In this document: in pieces, positions 34,900 through 45,935 of the stretch
Numbering within the stretch: position 1 is the first letter of the stretch
How the letters are laid out: each line of letters begins with the position of its first letter
Assembly: GCA_963693085.1 (NCBI GenBank)
Contig: OY856410.1
Coordinates: forward strand, 887,062,335 to 887,126,334
Direction of reading: 5' to 3'
DNA: 64,000 nucleotides
Source: Alisma plantago-aquatica
Lineage: Eukaryota; Streptophyta; Magnoliopsida; Alismatales; Alismataceae
Translations under genes and position numbers: made by a program
The notes under the pieces: generated by a model
The model's input: only the letters and a program-made list of their open reading frames with translations
The model's database searches: none
What the model was told of the DNA's origin: nothing

Positions 34900-35760
34900 A
34901 CTTTTTGAGTTCTAATTTTCTCACATTGATTCCTTTGAAATTGAATTCACTTTAGGAATATAGTTGTACTGGCAACAAACACTTTTGTTGTCGAATTTGA
35001 ATATAAAGGTAGTATTCAACCAAAAAAACACTTGTGGACAAAGATTTTCAAGAAACTATTTTCTTAGTACAAGATTTCATTCCTAATATTTATAAAGACA
35101 TATCGGGACACTTCCCATGTCATATCTCATAGTGTCTTTTGAACCATTTTAAATGGTACATTGTTTTAGTGTAAAGCATGTGCCCAAAAAGGAAACTGTA
35201 AAATCAGTTAGATTTACTAATTATCACACCATGACTAACCGGGTGTGATTCCTTCTTTCTGATATATCATTATGTTTCAGGTGGAGTTTATTGTGATACA
35301 TTATCACAGTCTCTAGAAGGTCCTCAAACTCTTGGTTCGAAATATTTTCCACATCAATCACATCAAAGTATTTTAATACTTTTGCTAATCTAGTTATGTA
35401 CTTAATTTATGATCTCCTTGAAGACTTCAAGAGACTTTGACTTCTATTTCATTAACTAAAAATTACCATATCTATTGAGACATCGGTAAATATAATGAGG
35501 TATTAATAACCACCTCTAGCATTTGTTCAACAAAGGTCAATATACATTAGTATGTATGAGCTCTAATAAAATACTCGCTCTCCCACTATTTCTAGTGAAA
35601 GGAGATTTTGTCATATTGCCCTACATATAAGACTCGCATGTCTCTATTGGTTCAAAAACCAAAAGTGTCTAGACATCCATCTTTATGGATTCTAGAAATG
35701 CATTTCTCATTTATATGCTCTAGATGACAATACTATATGTATTCATTGTTTGAGTCATCA
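34900..35760 (-). pseudogene. pol: Copia integrase, decayed
   Basis: Minus-strand: CESYM, GNMTKSPFTRNSGRAS and LLELIHTNVY near 35640-35550 match the end of the pre-integrase zinc region and the start of the core; ISERRNHTRLVMV near 35265-35225 is the ERRN catalytic Glu segment; SFLGTCFTLK near 35190 and FLENLCPQVFFWLNT near 35050-35000 follow. Stops and frame changes throughout. Confidence 0.7.
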
Positions 35761-36039
35761 AGTCATTCAGTATATGTGTTATACATATTTGTCTTTAGAA
35801 CTATTAAGTATAGACTATGAGACATTGGGCACTGCCATATGAGATCTTATCTTTTAAAATAAAACATCAACTATTCATAATACTCTTGTCCATACAAGAT
35901 ACATGATGTTATCATCAATTGTAGGAATATAATAGCAATTCACTAATTCTATTACATGCCCATTAGATAAATGATAAATTTCAACTGTAGTGGTAGCAAC
36001 TCTTGTTATGCACAATTCTAGCTTACTTCTTCTTAGGTC

Positions 36040-36860
36040 CTAAATTAGAGATCTCCTTCTTCTTGAGTTCCTCCATATGAAGAGGGAAGTTCTTTTCCCA
36101 GTGTCCATGCTGGATATAGTGGTGGCACTTCCCTTCCTTATTCACTCATCCCTTAGCTTTCAGTGTAGAAGATTTTACTTTTTGGCTAGCTTTCGAACTG
36201 TTCTTACCTTTGCCCTTGGACTTTCCTTTGCCTCTGTTGATCATCATTATAGATTTGGGTTTGTCCTTTTTCATCTGTGGTTCAACTGTCCTCAACATTC
36301 CCAGTAATTCTGACAATGGCTTGTTTTCATGTTATAGTTGATGACGAATTGGTTGTATGATTCTAGAAGTAACTGCATAATCACATATGTGGCCAACTCT
36401 TGGCTTAAGGAAAATCCCAGACTACCAAGGTCCTCAACATACCCAATCACTTGAGTGTATGGGGACCTACTGGATCTCCTTTTTCCATATTGCACTTAAA
36501 CAATGCCTTTGAGGCATCATATCTCTCTTGTCTTTCTGGATCATGGTACATGTTCTTAAGATGTGTTACCATCTCAATGACATCCATGTTCTCATGCTAT
36601 CTCTGCAACTCATAGTTCATTGAGCACGACATCAGGCACTTGACATTCACGGGATCTTCAAAGTGCTTCTAGTAAGAATCTTTGTCAGTCTTAGGCATAG
36701 TTGAAGTAGGTTCATCTGGCTTTGGTGTCTCTAGGACATAGAGCTTGCACTCTTGAGTGAGAATAGTTCTCACCATCCTGAACCAGTCATGGAAGTTATT
36801 TTCGTTCAATTTGTCCTTCTCAAGGACCGATCACGATGAAAATGTGTCAGTGTTTTTCAT
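36040..36860 (-). pseudogene. gag: Copia Gag, decayed
   Basis: Begins MKNTDTF at 36860. Later text IGYVEDLGSLGFSLSQELAT (part of the open frame 36292-36495) and SYNQFVINYNM belong to the conserved capsid region of this copia lineage. The zinc knuckle near 36130-36080 reads KCHHYIQHGHWEKNFP: the second and last Cys of CX2CX4HX4C are Tyr and Phe, so it could not bind zinc. Confidence 0.72.
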
Positions 36861-36869
36861 TAGTTTCTA

Positions 36870-38093
36870 CAAAAGAAAATTTTCTAGTTTTTGTTAAAAC
36901 ACTTTTGATTTGATTTGATTACATTAATGATATTAATTAGGCCTTTCATTAATTATCAGTCCCACTGTTTATTCCAAATTGATAGCCCTTACTACTGATT
37001 GGGAAGATTGCATTGAACAATTTCTAGTGAGTCAAAATCCAAAATAATTAAGTAATTACCCAGCCAACATTGGCACTCAACTAATTATTAAGATAGGCAA
37101 CATTTTCCAATTACATCTCATGCAATTCTTGGACATATGGTATACTCAACTCCTTGCCATTGTCCATCTGTATGGTCTAGGCACTTTTTTCTATTAGGAC
37201 ATCTAGTTAAGCCTGAACCATATGCTAATATAATAGAATATGCACCCTGCTAAGGCTGACCCACATGTATACCATCACACTTCTACGAGATAGACGATGT
37301 ACCACAATAGGGAATGCCCAAGCTAAGTTGATCAAGCTTTTCATGTGTATCACTTATAGAAAGCATCTTAGACATAATATTTATTGAGGGATTTATACAT
37401 AAATACATATATATAGTCATCGCGTACTTATAATATGTATCATATACATGTTATATCCCCAAATGAAACTACAATCACAAAACATATGAGCGATGGTTAT
37501 GACGATACTAACACAATACTTTGGAAGCACAAAGAATTGCTACCACCTAAGATCATACATCTCTTGTAGTAATCTGTATTGGAAAATATATTGTTGGAGA
37601 AGGCTGGTCGATCGGATGGACCCTCGAGTTGATCGGTTGGACTCCCTAACAATCGATTGGCTTCCATCAGTTGTTTGAATGGTTCTTACTCATGTGGTTG
37701 ACTTGACTCATCTAGTCAATCATTTGGTTCTCCAATCAATCGATTGTCTCCTCCTATCAGCTGGCCTCCTCATACCTCTAGTTGATTGACTCAACCTCCC
37801 AGTCAATCGAATTGCCTGGTGTGAGACGTCTTCTCTTTCCCAAAATAAAATTAAAACTATCCTATTCATGTTAACTTATTACATTGTAAAAACAAAACTT
37901 TAAGTTACATTTGAGGGGAGTATAGGAAGGAGAGCATTAATTTACGTTTGGAAAGAGGGAGAGAGGTTCGGTATGCAAGCCAAATAACGGTAGGAAAGAA
38001 ACCAAATAACCAAGCATGCACATCCACAGGGGGTTTTGGCCATAACCATTTTGAATTTCAATACACTATAAATTGACATGATTATGCTACCAC
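36870..38093 (-). other. 5' leader of minus-strand copia with primer site
   Basis: Primer site on the minus strand from 38092 (TGGTAGCATAATCAT; expected TGGTATCAGAGC), directly after the LTR end. About 1.2 kb separates it from gag. A cluster of GATCGGTTGGA and GTCAATCGATTG dyads at 37600-37820 and TATATATA near 37409-37416 look like another promoter-type array. No gene seen. Confidence 0.55.
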
Positions 38094-40079
38094 TGTAGGG
38101 AAATCTAGTAGCAGATAAGGCAGTGGAAAAGAAAATTTTCATGTATCCCAAACAAGCAGATTGCATCAACAATGATGTACTAAAAAGATTCTCACAATGT
38201 ATTGTGCTTCTTCTTCAAGTAGTACATGAACAGTCATCAGCAACGCCTTCCTGATGTAGCACCACAGACGGCAGTTGATGGCATTCTTTTAGTGAGATGG
38301 TGCAGCCTCCACACCTCTACATAGTCTACGCAGACCACTGACAACTCCTCGTCGCACTTCCTAGAGCCAACGGGGAGGAGTTGTCACATTGATGTCAATG
38401 TGCTAGCGCTGACATGTTCTCCCTTGTTGTCTCTCTTTTTTATGGGCAAGACTTGCTCAGGCTCTCACGTTATGACAACTATGAGAGGACAAAAATTGTC
38501 ACTATTAGTTGTGTCTACTAAAAGCCTTGACTACCCCCCTATTTATAGGAGGGTTAGTTCATGGTTTCCAGATAAACTAGGAGTCCTAGTGACAAAATTT
38601 TCACAAATTTATGGCTATTGTGAATTACGAGTTGGTCACAACACTTGAGTCGGTCAACTCGCACCCAGTCAGTTGACTCAACACTTGAATCAGTAGATTG
38701 AAATGCTTTCCTATTCACAAACATATTGAATTTTAATGCAACAAACAATGCACAAACATGACATCGACATCAATCATTGATCCAATCTTATTGTTTGTCT
38801 AGTCATTTGAATGAAACTTTGAGTTGGTCTTGACTCATCATTTGACTCGACCGACTCAATACTTGAGTAGGTTGAATTGCATTCAGGGTCGGCTAATTTT
38901 TAGCCAATGTTGTTTAAATTGACTCGACACTTGAATTGGATGACTCAACACTTGAGTCGGTTGGCTCACATTCTCAGTCAGTCAATTTTCAGGAAATGTT
39001 GTTTTGATTGAATACATAAACACTTTAGTAATCAAGTTAAACTGCATTCATGAGTAAAATCCTATTCTAGGTGCATCCTATGTGTGTGACTCTATAGGTC
39101 CCAAGTTACATTGGCACTGAATGTCCATAACCAATTTATGACATCACAAGCAATGAGTGGTATCTAGCAACACATCGTTGCTATCCAAGTGATTGGAAAG
39201 TTGGAGAAAAACTTCAACCTACTATTCATGATCAGTGTCACGGTGATCGTATAGTTACTTTTTCTTTGATATCTACATTGAACACGAGGCATGGAATTTG
39301 CATCCTCATCCTCTTAATGATCAATCTATGTTCCTTGAACTAGTGCATACTACATGAGATGCATGTGAATTCACATATGTTATATTGGGTCACATGAGTA
39401 TGTCTATACATTTCTCAGTCTCTCTTATAAAGTGGACAGGATATCAAACTCTTATAGGAGGGACAGATCCCATCTACATCACTCACAATCAATCTCCATG
39501 TGTCACAATGTACCTGATCCTCACCTTTATGGATACCCTTATTCAAGGTCATGTTGTATGGTGTCAAAATACATGAACGGCATGTGATGAGTGTAGTGAC
39601 TTTAGGTCTAAGAACCACAATCACCACTATCATTGTAAGAGTTGATATTGACTACCATTCCATGGTCTCCATGTATCGCACTCAAGGTGGGTCTGTCTGG
39701 TACATTGTTCTCAAACATGTACCTATGTGTTTGACTTGATATCCCATATCATGACTAATGAGACTTTGTTATCATTCAACACACACTCTAGTCTTATGTG
39801 TTACTATTGTCTATTTTGCTTCCACAATAATATTTGACTAGGGACATAACAAGAATGCATGTACTCTTATCATACATATGATCTCATTATCCAGGTCCTA
39901 AACTTGAAGACATATGTCATTGAGTAACATCATTCTTTAGACATCTACTATGCTTGTGTTGTCATCTCATGATTGAGACAAACATAATCAATGGAATAAT
40001 CTTTATAATTATCAAATCAAGTATTTGATGCCCCAATACAATCATCATGTTATTGACTCTATGGGCATAAATACCAACA
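38094..40079 (-). repeat. 5' LTR of minus-strand copia (1986 bp)
   Basis: Minus-strand start TGTTGGTATTTATGCCCA at 40079 and end TTTCCCTACA at 38094; nearly the same length as the partner LTR. Same internal TATA box and dyads. Confidence 0.85.
38540..39000 (-). promoter_or_regulatory. LTR promoter: ACTTGAGT dyads and TATA box
   Basis: ACTCAACACTTGAGT-type units at about 38640-38700, 38845-38880 and 38920-38970, upstream of TATAAATA (minus, 38540-38547). Copies correspond to those at 31785-32110, with substitutions. Confidence 0.58.
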
Positions 40080-40084
40080 TAAAG

Positions 40085-42736
40085 TTGAATGCATACAAAT
40101 CAAACAACATACCTAATTGCTGTAGCAAACTCCAAGGATAAAATGCTTTACCCTGAGCCTTATGAATACCATGTCACTTGCATAATTCTCCGTGCTCTAT
40201 ATTCAAAGTTTTTGTGATTTGTTCCTCATTTACATTTGTTTTGTGTGAGGAGGAGAGAGGATAAGTGGATCATATGTATGAATTTATCCTTGAACTCATT
40301 TGGTCAATAGTCATCTACTTAATTGCTTTTATCATTGTCATTTGCGAATTGAATTGGAAAGAGATATTCAGTTGGAGCACACTTGAGTAAAAGTATGTTA
40401 TAAGATTGGGTATATGATGGAGCCCTAGTTTTTCTCTCCATCTTGTGCCATTTTTCCTCTTACCCTCGATAGGATATGTATAACGCATGCTATTTCCCGA
40501 TATAATCATTTCTAGTCAAATGCATTTATGGTTGCTCTTGCATGTTTTAATAGGTGCTTTGGCACTTAAAGATGGAAGGGAGAGAAGAAGGAGGATCCTA
40601 GGACCTCTACAGCTGTGGAGGAGCCTATTAAGCCCACCCGAACCACCCCCAAGTGACCAAGGAATGAACTGAATCAAGGAGAACAATGGAAAGACACTTG
40701 GAAGATCAAAGTGCAAGAAAAAGTCCCCAAAACGACAATGGTACTTTTCCACATCTGTTCTATAATTGATAAATTGACAAACTTGATCCAGCTTAAAGTT
40801 ATCCCAAGCCATCTCAACCACCATGATCGTTTTCACCAAGATGATTATGGTGCCAATCTGCCCAGAATGATTTTGCTCCTCAGAATGACATGCCAATGTG
40901 CTCATCAACTCCCCTCCTACCTCCTCCTCCGTGGCTATGGCACGTGCCATGGTCGTTCTATCATTAAGCCACCATGGTTGTGGTACCCAAAATGGTCGTG
41001 CTAATCCACCCCATTCCACCAAAATCTTATTTGACATTTTCATCTTTCCATCACAAATTCCCATCCACCATGACCATTCTCACTCCTACTCATTGTGGTG
41101 TCAATTGTGACGATTTGGCCTACCAAACCCTACTGCTTCCTACAAATCATTTACTACTTTAGCCCCACTTAGCCCTAGGTCTATATATACACGCTAGTGG
41201 CAGTTGGGAGTCTAAGGTTAGCTACTCCAAGCCTTCACAGCTACCACCCTTGATTCCCCACTCATTTCCCTTCACTTTGTTCATCCCTTCACCCCCAAAA
41301 TATTAGTTTTCTAGGGTTTTGTGCATATCTCCTCCACTTTTCATACTACCCAACACCATTGGAGGAGGAGGCCTTTGGAGTTGTTGGAAGTGAAGAAAGG
41401 AGCTTCTTCATCCACACTGTATGGGTTTTCTATTCTCTTTTCCCCTTTATTTTGTTATTTCCTTGACTGTTAGTAGCTAAGATCCTTTGAGGGTTTGTTT
41501 GGGGACAAAAATATGTAATTGTGATATCATGTCTGGAAATGTGTTTGTGCATAAAACTCTCATTTCATTTTCTAATGCTATGTTATTTCTTATTCTTCTT
41601 CTGTACCTCTTGATATGATTGTTTGAGTTATAGAACCATCTAAAGAATAGGTAAAATGGATGATTTTTGGCTTTTTAATGGAGAAACTCTTAAGTACTTA
41701 TTGGACCTTAGCTAGTCTCGCCACCTTCCCCTTTCTCTACCCATTCCCCTAATCCTTAGTATGAGATCTAAATGACTAGATGTTCCCTTCCATACACACT
41801 TATATAAATGACTTGCTTACTGGTTAGAGAACTAGTAGGAGGTAAAATGCCCTCCTTATACTCTCCACACCATTCCTTGTCCCTAAGTACATCTGGAAAC
41901 CACATCTAGAAACCTAGACTTGGATAGTCCAGACATATGCCTACCTATTCCTTAGTCGATGGAACCTTGCAGGGGTGGATGGTAAGTGATTGGGACATTT
42001 TCCCTTCACACTGCCATCTCATTCGTGGTCCACTAATAGAATAAGAAGCATTCTCTAGTCTAATCTTCGTTGTTTGGTTTGGTATCTATTTGTTGGAATT
42101 TTGAGTATGGACATGGCCCTATAAATGGTGGATTAGTACATATCCCTCCCAAACATCCCACAGTCTCGTCTACTTACTTAAACCCTAGTTTTCTTTCTTA
42201 CTTGTTATTTTCCTCTGCTTGCCTAGATAGCTTGTTTGTTCACAGAAATTGGTTCTTGATTAGAGTGAGTAGTGTTTTCTTAGGTTGTTGTGTTAGGTTT
42301 GTTTAATTACTTGCTTAGTGTAATTCATGCTTACTTGTTTAGTGTAATTGATAGTCTAGTTAGTCAATTTCCTTCTGCTCTCTTTCTTGCTAGTGACTAG
42401 TCTAGCTTAGTTTAATTACTATTTTAGTTAAACATCATTGATAGAATAGAGTTAGTTTAGGTTTGGTTCTTATTTCCTTTGTTTGTTTGATTGTTAGCTA
42501 GTGTAATCAAGACCCTCAATCAAACACTAAAAGCCTTATACCATGCTCTAGAAATCTAAAGAAGCAATCCCAAAAAGTTGTTCTACCCCACTCCTCATGC
42601 ATCGACCATTAACTTGCCCACTACCTATGCTACAAGTCGAACACCATGCGCTTGCATGATAGTTTTGTGTGTTAAGTGTGTCTAGTAGGGTTTTAAAAAT
42701 CTTTGTTAGCCCAAGTGTGCCCTTGAGGTGCATCAT
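40085..42736 (+). repeat. Gypsy 3' region and 3' LTR
   Basis: Right half of the interrupted gypsy element. A purine-rich run lies at 40571-40595, a TATA box (CTATATATACAC) at 41182-41193, and the LTR end GAGGTGCATCA at 42726-42736 matches 26879-26889. The LTR start was not located; somewhere between 40100 and 41100 is likely. ORFs here, including a 182-codon minus-strand one, have no family resemblance. Confidence 0.5.
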
Positions 42737-44353
42737 CCCCTTTTTGACGTGTCCATTGACGAGCCATATATGATTAGACTCATAATCATTTGCATACAAT
42801 TTGTTAAAAGAGAAAATTTTGATCAATTGTTAGTTGACTTCCTCTAACTTGTATCGCCTCATTATCAAAATTATTTCTGCTCCAGAAAAACACAAGTTGA
42901 CCCTTGAGCTGCCGAAAGGTTGTGTTGTTGAAACATGCAGGTAGAGATCAGAAACCTTGTCAAACTTATTCAAAGGAGGAGTAAACTATTTTCAAACTTA
43001 TCCAAGGAATCAATACGGTAAAGCATTGACGAGCAACTGAAATCCAATAAAGCAAGTAAACATGGAAGAAATAAAAAAATAGGCGGCATAGACCGCCTTT
43101 AAACTTATCGTTTTCGTATACACACAAAGGTCGTTCCTCCTCTCAAAAAAAAAATTAAAAAAGGTCGTTCCTCCTTGTGACGTTTTCTGTATATTTCATG
43201 AGAAAGTAAAACTCCTCCTTCAGCTTCTACGCTTGGATAAGCTCATCGTTGGCCCTAAATTTATGGCCAGAGGCTTCATGGATCCTTGTACATGTTGCCT
43301 TTTTTGGGATAGTACGAAAGATAGCACCATTAAAAAAAAAAATCCTTACCTTTATTGTTCTAGCATTTGGGGTTTTTTTGGTAATGGCCTTTTCCCCACC
43401 TCCATATCTGTTGGCTAGCATCATTACTTTGCACCTCATATGCCTTTCAATAGCCAAGCAGCGCTTCAAAGAAAGCTCTGAGTTTGTCATCCTTCACAAC
43501 AGTTGGTAGGGATATTGACTTATCTTTTGCGTCCCTCCTGCCTTTCAATGATGATGCTGATCCTCCACCCTCTAAGGCTTCTTCTCGAGCATTGCATAAG
43601 GCTAATACATCACAGTTTTGGTCTGTTGCTTGGTGCTCCCTTTAGTAGTTTTCTGAGTTTCTTTTGACTTGGGGGATTGGTTATGGGGACCACCCCCGCC
43701 CCCTCCCCCACCCAACCACCACTCTGTAATCAATTTGCGTTCAATGGATGTGCTCTCTTGGCCATTTCCTTCACGGTCATAACTGGGAACGTAGGTTTTC
43801 CCTTCTAGTTCTTGGGCTTCCTTGCACCTTTTTATATAATCTACTTTTTGTCAAAGCATAATACCGACTCCTTGGTTAATGTTCTTCTAATATGAAAACC
43901 ATATGACCTTCCACCTTCTGTGGATTTCATAAAGATAAGAAATTCAATTCACAGTTAAGAGGTAACAGGTGGTAACTCGCTTAGCATTTACTTTAATTTC
44001 TTGCCTAATCCTCACTGCAGTCTCGCCTACCAGAAGCTTTTTCACCGTGGAAAATTGTTGTAGTAGGTATCAGTTGTGACACAAAAGATTGCTCATTACC
44101 AGTCAGTTGCCACAATTCAACACAGAACATATACATTATGTTACTATAAAAAACAGTTCAGAAAGACACGTAGTGTTGCTATACATTTCCAACTGAAGAA
44201 TTTACTACCATACAGATATTCACATTTGCCTGCATCGCAAGGAAGCCAAACGCAGTGAAACACTGGACGAGGAGAGTAAGGAGGGATTTAACCACAACAA
44301 ATATCACGAAGAGGGGAAATGAAAGAACACGTATCAGGAGCAGAGCCTTGAAT
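42737..44353. other. Host intergenic DNA downstream of TBL gene
   Basis: Includes a short repeat GGTCGTTCCTCC (43129-43140, 43163-43174), a C-rich stretch at 43690-43720 and an open minus-strand stretch at 43447-43641 (64 codons, ending LRAFFEALLGY) that has no Met start and is not recognised. The part next to 44353 is probably the TBL 3' untranslated region. Confidence 0.4.
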
Positions 44354-45935
44354 TTACAACGAGATCTTGTCATCCATAACGAGAGAAGCATAGAGCAGTT
44401 CATTCCATGTATCCGGTATTCCTGGCAAACACCAATGGCTACAATCCTGCGTCGCCTCTGCGGCTTTTGGATCAGCTGTACTACTATAGGTTTCTCTGTA
44501 GATAGAAGGGTGGCCGTCTTTCCTGTAATCTGTAAGCCGGCTGATATTGAGATACGTCACCGGCGTCTTCATCTTTGCAAGTATGTCTTCAACAGCTCTC
44601 ATCTTCTTAGGATACTTCACAAGGTATGCGTCATTGAAAATAGGCTCGGTTTCTTTATGGCACTGTCCACCTGAGTTCCATTGCCCTCCACTGAAAAACA
44701 GGTACAAGTTGCACATTTTATCAGACGTGACAACAAAAACACCAATATAACAACAAACAAGTGTGCTGCCCATTCATTTAATTCACATCTGATTTCCTAG
44801 ATATTCACAATAACACATATAGGCAGTTTTATTTAAAACAATGTCCAAAGAAGGGAACGTGTCCAGAAGTAGAAACTTGGACCTCGTTGATGCCTGATCT
44901 CAGCGTAAATCAACAAGGTTACAAAATGAAAAACTGGCAAAGCTTACAAGAAAAACAAACAAAAGCAACTGGAAACTTTCACATATGGATTTCTAGGGGC
45001 TTAAGATCAAGTAATGCATCTAGAATGGAACTGCGTAAATGGTGATCAGTTGAATTACTGGAAGCTAAAACTCAGCATGTCTCACTTGGGTGGTTGTACT
45101 TTGCAACAAGAAAAACAGTGAAACGTATACACATTTACTTACCTGAAATGAGTGAGTGAATATCCTCTGAAAATAACATGTGTTTTCTTTGCATTAATAT
45201 TCTTGTCAACCCACCTTGCCCAGGTGGACAGGGCTTTCTTGAATGCATCCATGACATTTAAAACTGGATAGACGTGGTTACCTTCTTGATAGTAATCCTT
45301 TCTGTTATAAAGTACGACGTCAGAAATGTGAAATTTGCAGCAAAATCACAACAGCCAACTGGCAAATAAGAGAGTGGCATGTACTGAATTGAGCTTCAGC
45401 AGATTTGTGTTATGCTTTTTGGGAAATGCTGATTGTACGTACGAAGTGGTAATGTTGCTTCTGCTTACCCTTCAGAAGTTTTTTCATGAGTCCACCAATG
45501 ACCAGTATTGAAAACCACAATATCAGCTTCACGATAAGCTGATGTGGTGTCATCCATCACATCTAATCTAAGCCGATCACCTTCTGGCGCATGGGAACCT
45601 TTAAAGTATACTTCTCTAACTAGAAATGTTGACCTGACATAATCAATAGAGCAGCTATAATCCTATATTGTCCAAAAATAAGCGATCAGATAGCAGTCTC
45701 ATAAGCAAAAAGAATAGAAAATCTACTGGAGACAAAATTAACCTTAAATATGAAGGAATAAAATCCTCTGGCCTTAAATTGACTTCTTCCTGATTTCTCA
45801 TAGACCCGCTTTTTGTCAGCAATAGCATGGCGAAGAATGCAGACTAGAGATTCCCACATGTTTCGGTTCAATGAATCTCCAACAAAAATCAGCCTCTTTC
45901 CTCTCAAGAGCTCAAGAAATTTGGTTGCATTTAAT
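44354..45935 (-). CDS. TBL: Trichome birefringence-like (TBL) acetyltransferase, C-terminal four exons
   Basis: TBL proteins are Golgi membrane enzymes that O-acetylate xylan, pectin or related wall polymers; this is family knowledge. Exons by splice sites: 45743-45935, 45469-45662, 45143-45301 and 44354-44690, introns of 80, 167 and 452 nt, all GT-AG, frames joining to 293 residues without a stop. Seen: GDS nucleophile motif in [17 protein letters not shown] (residues about 16-32), [40 protein letters not shown] and the DxxH motif DCSHWCLPG (about 265). The whole PC-esterase domain is present and conserved, closest in wording to the TBR clade. The first exon here begins in mid-codon after an intact acceptor (ATTACAG); the N-terminal anchor and Cys-rich TBL domain were not found to the right. 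Either a very long intron filled by retroelements or a truncated gene. Confidence 0.88.

Larger units (their letters stand above)
31189..40084 (-). mobile_element. Full-length but dead copia element with 2-kb LTRs
   Basis: LTRs at 31194-33184 and 38094-40079 lie in the same (minus) orientation and enclose, on the minus strand, a primer site, gag, integrase, RT and RNase H in copia order. Flanks TAAGG (31189-31193) and TAAAG (40080-40084) are a 5-bp target duplication with one mismatch. Total length 8886 bp. Every coding domain is broken, and the two LTRs differ visibly throughout, so insertion is old. Lineage appears Tork/Angela-like; that is inference. Confidence 0.85.
26720..42736 (+). mobile_element. 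Gypsy element with gag-protease, interrupted by copia
   Basis: The end of a 5' LTR (26720-26889), a tRNA-Asp-type primer site, gag-protease and the matching LTR end at 42560-42736 define a plus-strand gypsy element. Without the copia insert (31194-40079) it would be about 7.1 kb. No RT or integrase was seen, so it is either a deletion product or a non-autonomous form. Confidence 0.6.

Noticed and set aside
40516..41064. 182-codon minus-strand ORF
   Set aside because: No recognisable domain, lies within the gypsy 3' region near its TATA box; likely chance.
43447..43641. Minus-strand open stretch ending LRAFFEALLGY, possible exon of a second host gene
   Set aside because: No start codon, no clear splice sites and no family recognised; kept only as a note.
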